Assembly (NCBI GenBank): GCA_005281725.1
Contig: SSBO01000008.1
Location: forward strand, 3,392,671 to 3,456,670
Direction: 5' to 3'
From: Wuchereria bancrofti
Lineage: Eukaryota > Nematoda > Chromadorea > Rhabditida > Onchocercidae
Length of the DNA stretch: 64,000 nucleotides
Part shown: positions 25,387 to 37,207 of the stretch, in pieces
Layout: each line of letters begins with the position of its first letter
Numbering within the stretch: the stretch's first letter is position 1
Made by a program: the position numbers and the translations under genes
The notes under the pieces: model-generated
Seen by the model: only the letters and a program-made list of their open reading frames with translations
Database searches by the model: none
What the model was told of the DNA's origin: nothing

Positions 25387-28300
25387 TCAGCTCTCTTTCA
25401 TTCCACTTAACAAGTCATCTTCTTTAATTTCGTCCTCTATTTTTAATGTTTCGTTCCTTACGTCGTGAGATTTCTGATGAAAGACAAATGTAATGGCTCC
25501 ACAGTCAAAAACTCTTTTCAGCACCTAAAAATTCTTATGTTTAAAATTATCGGTTTAAAGTAATAAAAAAAAAATCCGAATAATTTTTACTCTTTTAATG
25601 ATATCTATCTGCACATAAACATAATATGATAATACTTTAATTAATGATACCTTGACGACTGAAATAGAAAGATATGCATTAAGAAATTTCAAAAAGCTCA
25701 CTTTGTCCGGTACTTTGCGTACATCTTTTTGAACATGATACCAGTCACTGAGATCAGAGTTGGTATCAGCGTGTTCCTGAGGTTCCCTATATTCGATACC
25801 ATTTACACACCGGTCGCATTTCAATCTAGGAATAAAGCATTCATTTGATACAATTCAGTCAAATATTTGAAATCGATGTTTTCAACAACAATCATACGAA
25901 ATATTTTCTAATAATACGTGGACACAAATCTTTCTTTCAGAAAAATGTTGTCACATTATCTCACTATGGCTATATGGAAGCTTCAGCAATTGCAAAAATG
26001 AAAACTCACGAATGATGCGTGTCTGATGCCACATCTGCTTTCAAATCAAATAAGTGACGTAGTTGATCCTTACTAAAATGGCGTGCCACATCAGAAACTT
26101 CGTCAACAACACAGGATGACAGTGCTTTCTTGTGCGCCTGTCGTTGAAACATTTTTTCCTCGATACTACCAGTCTGTAAAGGCATATTATTGAGCAAAGT
26201 TATCAACTGAAATTTGAAAATGCTTTCCAAAAAAGCCAGCAATATGAAATGAAATTCCAAAAATGAAAATATAACAACACACTCCATGGTTCTGCCATTC
26301 TGTATAGTGTTCATTTTTTTTCCAGCCACTTGAAATTCTTTTATTTTCATTTAATTGCTTCCTACATTATCAATTTTTTTTTGTGGTTTTTAAAATAAAA
26401 GAAACTCTATAAACTTCATTAGCCTCCAGAATGACTGTTTTCATAATGATCCAAATAGGTATAGCTAAAATTTACCTATCAATGTTCATTCTCAGTTACA
26501 CCAACTGCATTACCAGATCAAACTAGTATTTAATTGAAATATATCACGGTAAAGAGTTTCCAAACCCATAACTAAATGTTTTAAAGAAAGGATGAGATAG
26601 AATAAACTAAACTAAACAAACGTCTCTGGCTAAGATTCCTTCATTCTTTCGCCGAAATCTTTTTCCAATACGAAAGTTTTATTCTTGTTTCTTATAAAGA
26701 TTTAAACTAATGTTTTCAAATTCCAGGTAATTCAAAACCTTATTTTTATATGCTTTTCCCATGAAATTATAGAAATGTTCCTAAAGCGTTAATAATTTAA
26801 TTTTTGTTTCAACTAAACGGTTGAAAAAAAAACGAAAGCCTAATTCTCAAATTCACTTTGCCAACATCAGTCCTTACCGATATTTTCCATTTTAACTACT
26901 AATATTATAATTATCCTTCTGTATTTCAGGATCTATAATACCACTTAATACGCACAAATCCTCTTTTTCAAATTTCACAAATTCGTTGATTCATATCTAT
27001 TTTCACTTCTGATTTTTATCATATAAAGAAAAAAAACTAACTACAATATATGATTTACAAACATTTAAATATTTAAAGGGCCGCAATTATTTTTTTAATT
27101 ATTAATGTATTCAACATTAATGTATTCGACATATACTTAATATTACTCATAACTTCCATTTACCCGCACACTACACAAGCATATAAATAATTCTCTACTC
27201 TAGTAACAGAAATTCCAGCCTATGGTTAAAACACGTTTACTGCGCACTTTTGACTGCTGCCCAGTTAATGTTCAGGAAAATAAGAAATTAGAACATATTT
27301 AGTAATCGAATAACTGTTAGCTGTTAGCTATAATTCCCAACTGCCTTATTTTTCTATTTAAAAAATTTCTCGGCTTTTCCATGTCTAGAAATCACATTGT
27401 CATATGGCTTTTCCGCTAAATTTGAATATTATGGGAAAGCATTAAAATACACAGATATAAGAGTATTCAAAACAAATATGAAATAAGAGTAAAACTTTAC
27501 TGATAGCAACCGATAGATGAAACAGTTCTTCTTCTGCCCATCCCTCCATACTCGAGCCATCGCTTGATCATCATTTGCTGGGTTCCAATCCGGATCGAAC
27601 ATTATAAGCCGATTTGCACCAATCAAATTTAAACCACAGCCACCGGCTTTTGATGATAACAAAAATACATACTCGATACTCTGGAGTGTAACGTTTATTC
27701 AATTTGTTAGCTAATTTAAATATACCCTCCTCTATCTGTTAAATTTTATTTTTCCTATTCTTTTGCAACAATATTTTTGTGATTTTCTCGGCTATTTCTT
27801 TCACCATTCAAACAAGGTTCACGAATGCAAGGTTCAAGAATTCAGATATGATTCAGAAAATCATTATTGTATAAATAATTTAATCATGAATTTTGTGCGT
27901 CTACATACAAAGAAAATTCCAGTGATGATTCCATAATTAAATGTAACCTCGGGATCATTAAATTTCTCCACTAATTTCGCACGCTGCTTAATTGTACAAG
28001 TTCCATCCAAACGAATATACGGATAGCGACGAAGCTGGCAAAGCTGCAAATTTTCTATATAGTCATAAAATTATCATCGACCTGCAGCATATTTAATGCT
28101 CATTTTCTTCCGTTCCTACATATAGCATACAGAACAGGAAATTATAAATAGGCCGCCATGAATAATTTGGACAAATGAACTCTCAGATTAAACGAACTAT
28201 CTTCATCAATATTTAACTACCTTCATAAATATTTAATTTTGACACAAATTGACCTATTTTATTATTTTAATATCATGCTAAACATCATTAAATTTACCAC

Positions 28301-31300
28301 ATCACTCGTATGTTATTTTTACCATGCGAGATATGTATGCCGAAATATATGAATTCCAAAGCTTACTTCAACAAATGCATCAATCGTTTGTGTATAATTA
28401 GACACCAGAATAAATTTGTCATTTGTAGTGGCTCTTGTTGCTGCCAGCAGGTAATCCAGAACTTTCATTTTTCCAGAAAATGCTGGCTCGAATTTCTTGC
28501 CAAAATCTCCGGGGAATAGTTTCAAACAATCTAGAAAATGGTTATACGCAATGTGATCATTATTAGTATGATAAGTTACTAAAGTAAGCAAATTAAATAG
28601 TTATCTTTGATTAGTATCAAATCAAACCTTCAAATCCTTCCTCTTTCTTTTGGCATTTATTAAGTATCAATTGTGGATGATTACATAATTTCTTCAAGTT
28701 TGTGATGAATGACAATGCCGTTCCTGTTATTTTATCACCTGAAAACGAGAATACTTTAAACCATACAACTGATCTATTAATCACAGCACGGAAAAAAACT
28801 TGCAATACCTTAGCTCTTTCTATATGCAATTGAAGATCTAAATAGAAGAAACACTTGCCTTCAGTTACTTTTTGCTTTCCACCCATTGAAAATGCACTAA
28901 TAAGTTGATTGTACAACTTCTCTTGCAATTCTGTCAACTTACAACAAATAATGAGCTCATATTTAACCTAAAATAAATTCATTATATAGTATGCAGCAAA
29001 TGATTTCATATCAACGCTTAGCATACGTAGACGAAATATTGTACCGGTAAATATTTCGTGAGCAATGCGGATGTTCTTCTGATGATGCACTTACTCACGA
29101 TGGATGACATCTCAGTGAGTGCAGTATCACCTTTTTCGCGTTGCGCATCTGTCGCATCGGCATCTCGGCCTCGGAGAATAATATTTTCGAAACGTCGTTT
29201 AAATTCCGAGGCTGTTCCAAGCAAGCCAGGATTGACAAAATTTATCAGACTAGAAGCAGAAGTGATTTAAAAATTTCATTGTGGATGATAATTTTCTAAC
29301 TGATAATCAATCATGGAGTGCCTTTATCAGATTCATCATTAGTGAATTTTTACATGATCTTGATAGATTATGAGAAATAACGCTCAATTGAAAGTATTCC
29401 CCGAACTTCACAAGAAGTTTTTGATATTCCACAAAAACTACAGCAACCTGTAATATTCCAAGAGATCATTTTGTATTGGTGTGCCAGAAATAAGTATTCG
29501 TCGTTCACATTTTAAACCAAAAAGTGCTTGATATGTTTGATTATCGCTATTTTTCAATCGGTGACCCTGAGACAATAAGTTTTGCAACTAAACTTGATGC
29601 ATATTCGACAACCAATGTATTAGGTACAAACGGTAAAAATAAAGGTACAAATTAATATGATAAAAAAAATAACGGTACAAATCAATAAACAACAGAATGA
29701 GAAAGAGCACAAGAATATAAAGGGATAGGAATATACCGCAGTAATACCTTTCATTTCTGTGAATTACTCGAATTGAGTTTGCCACTAGCAATAGCGCCAA
29801 AACGACTTTGAAAAAATGTTTTGAAACTTAAGAATGGGTAGATAATGAAATCCATCAGTAAGTTACAGCAACGATTAATAGTATGAATATGAAATCTACG
29901 ACTACGTAGCTTAAGAATATGTGTAATCAATGTGACATAATACCTGAATACAATACCCGATAACCTTAACTATTAGATTGACTACACCTTATAGTAACGA
30001 AGAAATAGAGAAATATTAGAAGACAATATAAACCTCATCGCAAATAATTAATCCAATTTCCTTCTGCAACAGAATGGAAGCATGAAGACGAAAAGTTTCA
30101 TAGGAAATAATAAGTACAGGTGTAGGACAACGTACACCCATCTGAGACATAAACTTTTCTGAAATAACGTAAACAAACATATATATTATTCAACGATTTT
30201 CCTTATTATTTAAAAAAGAACGAAGTTTTTTCAAATCTGTTAATATTAGCGGAGATACACTATCTAACAACGAAAGCTAAATACCTAAATAGATCCAGAA
30301 ATGTATAACAGACAAACCTAAATTCCTGTCAATTTCATCTTTCCCTCCCGAATCCACGGGCAATGCATTCACTCGTCCGCCGAGCCACTTTCTAATTTCT
30401 TTATCCCAATTCTGCAAATTCATAAATGTCCTACCAAATAGCATTTGAGACATAAACTTTTCTGAAACGGGAAGTTGCATTTTTAAACAACTCCTAGCAA
30501 CAGCTTTTTGAAAAACGGAATATGCTTTCCCAAAATTGCACCATAAAGCGATAATGATTGATTGAACCAGATAATTGCGTGTTTTTTTATTTAATAAGTA
30601 TATAAAATGTTAACAATAACTTATATCTTTCATGGTATGAATAAGGATGATCATTAATCCTTACCCTCATGCATGCAAGTCTCTGACTGTATCTTTACCT
30701 CAAGGTCAAAATGCAAATATAAATGTACCCACAACGAGCAAAGCAAGAATTAACCTTGACAAGACTGCTCGGACAAACGATCACTGCCTTATTCAATGTC
30801 GGTTTTGCATCTGGTCCTTGTCTCTAAAGTAACTCTCTTGAATTTAAACAATTTCATCCATTTTACTTGGTTTTCTTCAGTAGAATAAGGACACTACATT
30901 TTTGTTCATTTCAATGTCACTGGCACTTAGTAAGTAGTATAAGCTAAATCTGATTAACAATTCCAATATTTATATTTTCTCTGTAACCTATGTATATTTG
31001 TCAGGTAAAATTCGCTCCTCATAAGAATTCTCTTGAAATTCACTCCAAAAGTGAAAACTCTATAAAATCCTTTTAATTTATTTTTAGTCTTTTGCTTCTA
31101 TCTACCACTCAAATTAGATAGATTATTAACTGCCCCTTTCCTTTTCAGTATCCATTTACATATTTCAGCTATAAACTTTAAACGCTAACAATCTCACGGA
31201 TAGCAGCAACACAGCACTATCTGGTTACGTTACTTGCGTTTATTATGGAATGTCATCTAGCACGACCGGTCACTTCTCTTCAGTGCAAATCTTGATTGTT

Positions 31301-33570
31301 ACTGTATAATGAGTAGGTATCACAAGCTATTATGACATGATAATAGACATACAAGTAATGTCCACATTAGGGTGATACATTGCAGCGTTTTGCCCAAACC
31401 CATTTCATCTGCCATAATGCAACCATGAGCGGAAGGAATGCGAACACCGGTGACGCAATCATACATAAATTTCACACCTTCCCGTTGATGAGGTCGCAGA
31501 ACAGCGCTCAATGTTGGATCCACCACAACATGTACCTTTTAATTTAATTTTAAATACCTCAAGTTCCATAAATTTTTTTCTAACATCAATATATAGGAAA
31601 CTCAAATTTTGTTGCAGTCACAAAACATCACATACTTCTGCCAAACAAGGATCAGAATATCGTAATTGCCCTACAACAAGACAATAACACACCAGACTAA
31701 GAAGCCAAAATCGGAAATATGCTATTTCATATTAATTTACATTATGTGGTAGTGTGTACCTACAGGAAATCATCAATCAACTGATAAGTGCAGTGATGTT
31801 CACCTGCTTGTTAGTAGTATCAAGTTTGAGCGCATCATGTGCACTAAGTTCCGGTGGTGTAAACAGCACCAAGGCTCCTTCACTATATGGATCAAACAGT
31901 GCACAGCGAACCGTTGAATGACGGAGGCCAAGAGGACGAGCCCTGCCAGGACCTGTCAATGCAAAATAAATCCAGTTATTCAATGGTCCTCATAATTCTT
32001 AACTCTCCAAAGTGCACTGATAATCCGAAATGGAAAAATGTATATTATTAAAGAATGCTAAAGCATACATACGTAAGTTGAGTAGACAGTGGCAGTGGAT
32101 ATCGGCTCGGAATTACGGCTAGTAAGCAATTGACCCGAGAACCGACATGTGTTATCTAATATTATCAACACATGTTCGAAACTACGGGTTAACCGACAGC
32201 CGCCATGCCGATGTGGAGTGACACTACTTTTGTAGGACTAGTCAATTTCAACAAGTTCAAAACATAATACGAAAAAGAAATATTCAGAGACAATAATTAC
32301 TTCTATAATCAGGAATGGGGATTTTGAAAGGCCTGCTGAGAAGCCTGCTGATCATTTCTTCATGGAAACCTCGTTCTTTTTGCATTAAATCCTCAGTAGC
32401 TGTGACTAAGATTTTACGATATGGACTTTTAAGCTCATTTCGATCGGGATTTTCGTCATTCTGAAAATACCCATCAGCATTTCGCTACGAAATAAAGAAA
32501 TGGATTAATCGACTTGTAAATATTAAGAAAAAATGACGGAAAAACCGCCAAAGCAGTGCAACACAGGATTGGTTTTCTCAAATAATAAGATGTACGGATT
32601 ACACTGACCTTGCTTAACGAATAACTAGCCTTCCCAAAGTAGTATTGTAATAACAAGTAAGGTTTGGTCAACATGCTGATTTCAATTGGGAAGCATTAAG
32701 TCATATACTACAACCAGATGGAATAGCAACTAAACACGATACATTCCAAGCAATGACCTTGACGGGCAAAAATGTTAAATATCTCTGGTATGAGGTGTGC
32801 GAACTGCACCTCACATCAAACATCTCCCAAGCTTTCCATGAAAAGGAAGAACAGTTAAAGAGTAACATGATTATAAGAATTTAGGAACTTGTAATAAACA
32901 GTGAGCAGTAACTTGGATGCACTGCAAGGCATTGAGGAAGAGAGCTATCACTACTATGTGGCATATGGCATCGGGTCACTGCATCATAATGAAGAGAGGT
33001 CAGCAATGGCGGGAAGATCGAATCAGTCAATGTGTGGCTTTCCCGTGGACCGATATGTGTTGCGCAATTTGTCCCACACATATTCGGAGCTACGGGTAGG
33101 TCACACACCAACATATTTACGAGAGACAGCTGCAGACATAGATCACCCGCAATTGTAAGGATCAGATCGAAGGACAAAACCTAATCGAACACAAGTGTAA
33201 AGTGATTGATTACGACTATTTTTGAACAAAGCAAAATTCATTACCTTCACAGATTAATTCAGAAAACATTCATCATGATTACTAAGCTCCAGAAAATTTG
33301 CACTAACTTCTAATGCATTCATTTTGTGTCTTTTCCGTTCCCGTAATTTTGTGCCGTCACCAAGCGAAACGCATGGTTTCATCGCAGGTGACGACGAAGT
33401 CCCACCGACCGTTGAAGGAGCCAAGCTTCGTCTCTTAATAAAAGTAAAAAATATGTAAAACATTAATTATATCCGAAATTGCCAAATTCATGCGAATGGT
33501 GAAAAATATTCAGAAACGTGTATATTGAAAGCTTATACATTAAAAATGCAAAGAAAAGAAAAGTAACCAT
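25387..33570 (-). CDS. RAD54L: DNA repair and recombination protein RAD54
   Basis: SNF2-family dsDNA translocase that works with RAD51 in homologous recombination in the nucleus. Exons, 5' to 3': 33570-33568 (conjectural, ATG only), 33433-33308, 32460-32301, 31952-31804, 31535-31353, 30823-30755, 30411-30318, 30158-30034, 29566-29448, 29249-29045, 28967-28859, 28738-28628, 28530-28367, 28043-27948, 27680-27501, 26173-26010, 25825-25702, 25524-25387; about 772 residues (human 747). Evidence: N-terminal RRSLAPS as in other RAD54s, [32 protein letters not shown], Walker A in [24 protein letters not shown] split between exons 8 and 9, [80 protein letters not shown], then a C-terminal CDRCVNG and [11 protein letters not shown]. 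All helicase motifs look intact. Intron 11 begins with GC. The first exon is the only doubtful part. Confidence 0.95.
26174..27500. other. Long RAD54 intron 15, no other gene seen
   Basis: The 1.3 kb intron between the RAD54 exons that encode the C-terminal helicase lobe and the [12 protein letters not shown] segment. It is AT-rich, with no supported exon on either strand. Confidence 0.6.
30442..30467 (-). repeat. 26-bp echo of the start of RAD54 exon 8
   Basis: Twenty-six bases here match 30139-30164, the acceptor and first codons of exon 8, with one mismatch (catTtgagac against catCtgagac). The copy keeps a TTTCAG acceptor and the reading EKFMSQM. It lies in intron 6, upstream of exon 7. 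Confidence 0.85.
32134..32188. repeat. 55-bp hairpin repeat, copy A
   Basis: An imperfect palindrome with CCCG/CGGG ends and an inner stem ACATGTGTT / AACACATGT around a short AT-rich loop. It lies in RAD54 intron 3. The same length, ends and stem pattern recur at 33042-33096. Confidence 0.75.
33042..33096. repeat. 55-bp hairpin repeat, copy B
   Basis: Imperfect palindrome with CCCGT/ACGGG ends and inner stem CCGATATGTGT / ACACATATTCGG. It lies in RAD54 intron 2. It is roughly two-thirds identical to copy A, with matched paired changes in part of the stem. Neighbouring sequence (about 32900-33160) is more GC-rich than other introns and yields overlapping short reading frames on both strands that look accidental. 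Confidence 0.75.
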
Positions 33571-34292
33571 TTCTTAGTAGTAATATTTATAGTAATAGCA
33601 GTATCGGTAAGACATCACTGATACAATCTAAATAAATTTTCAGTGTATCAATGTGTTCAAATAGTGGAAAAAATAGCGGCATTTATTTCGTCTGTCATAT
33701 TTAATCAATTAAAATTAAGTCCTTAGTGAAGCCTTCGATCATCCTAAACTTCAAAAGGACAATGAAAAATATTAAAACTTAAAAAAAAATACAACGCCAA
33801 AAAAATGTGAAAAAAATGATGAGAAAAAAGAGCTAAGTAAGAAAGAGCTCCTTTTCCCGAATGACCACATCTAAAGATGCGGAATGAAATCCCATGTAAT
33901 CTTATACAGAGCTGAATGTCAAGTGGTAAAATCCATACATCAAAAGCCGTTGGAGAGGTACCACGTTGTGACTTTTGGCTACATATGAGTCGGGTAGGTG
34001 ATACGAGGTATGGACTGTTCCATTATCGAATTGCTAAGTTGAAAATCATGGGCAAGGATGGACAGCGTAACTTGGCAACTTTATATCAAACACAGGGAAA
34101 GAGAAGTATCCCCTGTGAAATAATGTGAAATATTTCGGCGTGGATAGAATATTACCGGCCAACGTCGTACAGCAACATCACACCGGCGGTGATCATCAGA
34201 CACTTTTGCAAACAAAAGGCAGAACTCCCCCTCTCCCTCACCCCCACGCACCACCTGGCACGAACTGCGGTAATCTCATAAATGCGCAAAGG

Positions 34293-34343
34293 TAACACAT
34301 ACAGACACAGACAACAGACAGACACGCACACACACACACAGAA
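34293..34343. repeat. CA/CAGA microsatellite
   Basis: ACAGACA and CACACA units within the GC-rich divergent promoter island. Confidence 0.8.
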
Positions 34344-35463
34344 ATTACCCCTTACAGCTTGTCCAAAATTCAGAACATACTTGGTGCTACCGAATCCAAG
34401 ACTTTCATCTAATCTCCTCCCTTTACCTTCTTTCCCCTTGCAACCCTCATGTAAAATATAAAATACAACAACAACAACCATCATCATCATCATCAACGAT
34501 GACGCATCGCACGCGCTCGCTAGCACGCACGCAAAGTGGGGCGCATCATTCTTATTGCGGGTAACAACAACATAACACACACGAAGCACAGATTTCATAC
34601 AGGTAATCATGTGACGTGACTCACGCAAGGTACTTCCATACCTACTACAGCACGACAACTCACACACACGTCCACCACCAACCAGACCCAACACCACTCG
34701 AGCCAACATCCGCCGCCGCACCGCTCCGCGCGTCTGCTGACCACTACACTGACCAGTGATGACGAAACCTCTACCCATCCTACTCGCCTCCACTTGAACT
34801 GGTGCCAAATGATGTAATTAGGGCACTTTCAACACCGTATCCTTCTATTATCGACTGATTTTGCAAGATCTCATTTTAAGACGGCATTGGACTGTTGCAG
34901 CTCCAAAATTGTGGTATACAACACTAAAGTACGACTTATTTTTTTGAAATAGAAGTACGTTTCGTTGATTTTAATGACCTTTCGTTTGTTTTCTCAACAA
35001 TTTTTCGTCACATATTATGATATGTGAGATTTAGAAAAATGAGGAAGTACAAACTTTATGGGTACGTAACGTAAGTATCGTTTACTTTCAAAAAAGAATT
35101 CTAAACGATCTCTTCCCTTTATGCTGATGTAATCCTTCTTTTCCATTCATTTTCCTCATCTTCTTCATCTTCAGGTACTTACCTTTACTTCTCACACCTC
35201 CTTAATCATTCTAACATATTTATTGGCTGAGAAAAAACAGTCTCATTTAAAGATTAATATGATCATAAATTCACAATTTAATGAAGTAATTGTTGTAAAT
35301 GATAATGAGAGCTATTACAAAAAAGCAATATCTTATCATCAATAAATAATCCAAGCATCTGAGATTCGATGATAAGACTCGATTAATCCAATAAATTTGG
35401 TGGATTAAGAAATGGACAAATTACCAAATATCATGTAATGAAGTATTTCACGAATTAACAGTT

Positions 35464-35473
35464 GTTGCTGCAG
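35464..35473 (+). promoter_or_regulatory. Probable trans-splice acceptor of the PGP gene
   Basis: tgttgctgcag ends at 35473, three bases before the ATG at 35477. No coding exon is seen upstream. Confidence 0.5.
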
Positions 35474-35476
35474 GGA

Positions 35477-37207
35477 ATGTCAAGGGTACAGCAGGCAGAC
35501 GGTCATCAGCTGATCAGTTCGTTCGATTCATTTCTTTTCGATGCTGACGGTGTGCTGTGGCTTGGTGACACACCATTACCGGGCGCTGCAGATTTCTTGC
35601 GGCATCTTGTATCTGCTGGTTTGTATTTCAATTATTCCCTTTTTTCTTCTTTTTTTCAAACTTAAGTCCGTGTAAAAAAAAATCCAGAATTTTCTGCTTA
35701 TTACCACTTCTTTCTCTTTTCGTTTTCTCCTCCTCTCTTTTCATTTCTTAAGGAATGTCAGGAATTGTTCCAATCAGTATTGTTTTCCACAGTTTCTCCC
35801 GAAGGGGAGAAAAGAAGAAACTACCTTGCTATGAACACATTTTGATGCTCTGTTTAGAATTAATGACTTCGAGCTTCCAGCTTTTGCCAATTTTTTAATG
35901 ATGAAGCATTTTTCAGGTAAAAATGTCTTCATAGTAACAAATAATTCAACTAAGACGCTGGATGATTATGTAAACAAATGTAAACGAATAGGCTTTGATA
36001 TGCTGTCTGATGACCACATTTTATCACCTGCTAAAGTTCTGGCTCACATATTGGCCAAGGAAAAGTCCGACTTGCCAATATATATTGTTGGTTCAAGTGG
36101 TTTACAAGTAAGTGTTGTTTTTTTTTTCTTGTTATTTTATTTTATTACTTTCCAGACATGGTTTTCTTACTTCAGAAAGAATTGAAAAAAGAAGGAATAG
36201 AAAGTTTTGGAACAGGACCCGATCTTGTCGAGTCCTACACCAATGTCGAATCCATACAACAAATGGATATATCTAGAAAAGTGAGAGCTGTAGTAGCTAG
36301 TTTTGATATACATCTAAGCTATCCTAAAATAATGAGGGCTGCAAACTATATCAATCAAGCAGGAGTACGTTTTTATGCTACCAATCCAGATCCAAGGCTG
36401 CCTGGGCCTGTACCAGGTAACTAATGCTTTTATATTTCTTCATCAAAATACTAAATATATCAGCGGCAAAAAAGAAGCAATTGGGAAAAAGTCAAGTGAA
36501 TTACTTTTTGTAACCTCCTAGTTCAAGCGCGAAGTTGTCTTATAAAATTTAGCTGTAGATTATTTACTTGCATATTTTGGAAATGCAAATTTCGAGGAGT
36601 TTAGGGTCTCATAACTCTATTTTCACTATTTTCAGGTGTTATTATACCAGGGTCAGGTGTCAGTATGAGAGCAGTGCAAACAGCTGCTGGCAAAGAACCA
36701 ATCATAATTGGTAAGCCTAGCAAAACAATGTTCGAATACATCAAGGAAAGGTACATCTTTGTTGGTTTACTAATTTTGGTTTGGATATTAGACACATTTT
36801 TTTTTCAACACATTTTTTTCTAATTGTCCATGTTATCAAATTATAATCTTGGCAGCAGTGTGGGTAGCAGGGAAATATTGCCAAGTGTTAAAAGAAAATG
36901 AACTAAATAGTCGAACGGTTTCATTCTATAGTTATATCTGTGTAAATAATGCAAGAAAGTTGACTATTCCGGTTTAAAAGTTCTTTTTAGGTTCAATCTG
37001 AAGGCCGAAAAGTCGGTGATATTTGGTGACTCGTGTGAAACAGATATAAAATTTGGACATGTAAATGGTTTAACATCGGTTTTAGTAGGTACTGGAGTGC
37101 ACGATCTGAACAAAGTTGAGGAATTCGAGAAACAGGGACGTGAAGACTTGATTCCAAATTACTATACTCCTTCTCTTAAAGTACTTTTTGATATATTACA
37201 GAAGTAG
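35477..37207 (+). CDS. HAD phosphatase, PGP/PDXP family
   Basis: Five exons (35477-35618, 35917-36107, 36176-36416, 36636-36750, 36991-37207) join in phase to 301 residues. It belongs to the HAD superfamily with a C2-type cap: motif I FDADGVLWLG (Asp nucleophile and acid/base), motif II VTNNSTKT, the motif III lysine in IIGKPSKTMFEY, and motif IV in VIFGDSCETDIKFG, which binds Mg2+. Length and order match animal phosphoglycolate/glycerol-3-phosphate phosphatase (PGP) and pyridoxal phosphatase/chronophin (PDXP). These dephosphorylate 2-phosphoglycolate, glycerol-3-phosphate or PLP in the cytosol. Substrate cannot be assigned from the sequence, but GVHDLNKVEEF and IPNYYTPSLKVL near the end are typical of the PGP side. 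All catalytic residues are present. A TTG-led upstream extension in frame is not needed. Confidence 0.92.

Larger units (their letters stand above)
33571..35476. promoter_or_regulatory. Divergent RAD54 / PGP promoter region with GC-rich island
   Basis: RAD54 is transcribed leftward and the PGP-type phosphatase rightward from this 1.9 kb region, so it should contain both promoters. The part 34150-34810 is strikingly GC- and CpG-rich for this genome, with CA, CAGA, CAT and CAA microsatellites. A 218-codon minus-strand reading frame (34152-34808) runs through it, but its runs of Met, Val and Cys-Val come from those repeats and no domain is recognisable. Confidence 0.5.

Noticed and set aside
32881..33177. 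Overlapping 85- to 98-codon frames on both strands
   Set aside because: They lie in RAD54 intron 2 across the hairpin repeat, have no family match, and open on both strands because the patch is GC-richer.
33916..34128. 70-codon plus-strand frame
   Set aside because: No start context, splice sites or family resemblance; lies in the divergent promoter region.
34152..34808. 218-codon minus-strand open frame
   Set aside because: Poly-Met, poly-Val and Cys-Val runs come from microsatellites, no domain is recognisable, and it lies in a GC-rich promoter island. Kept only as a finding, not called as a gene.
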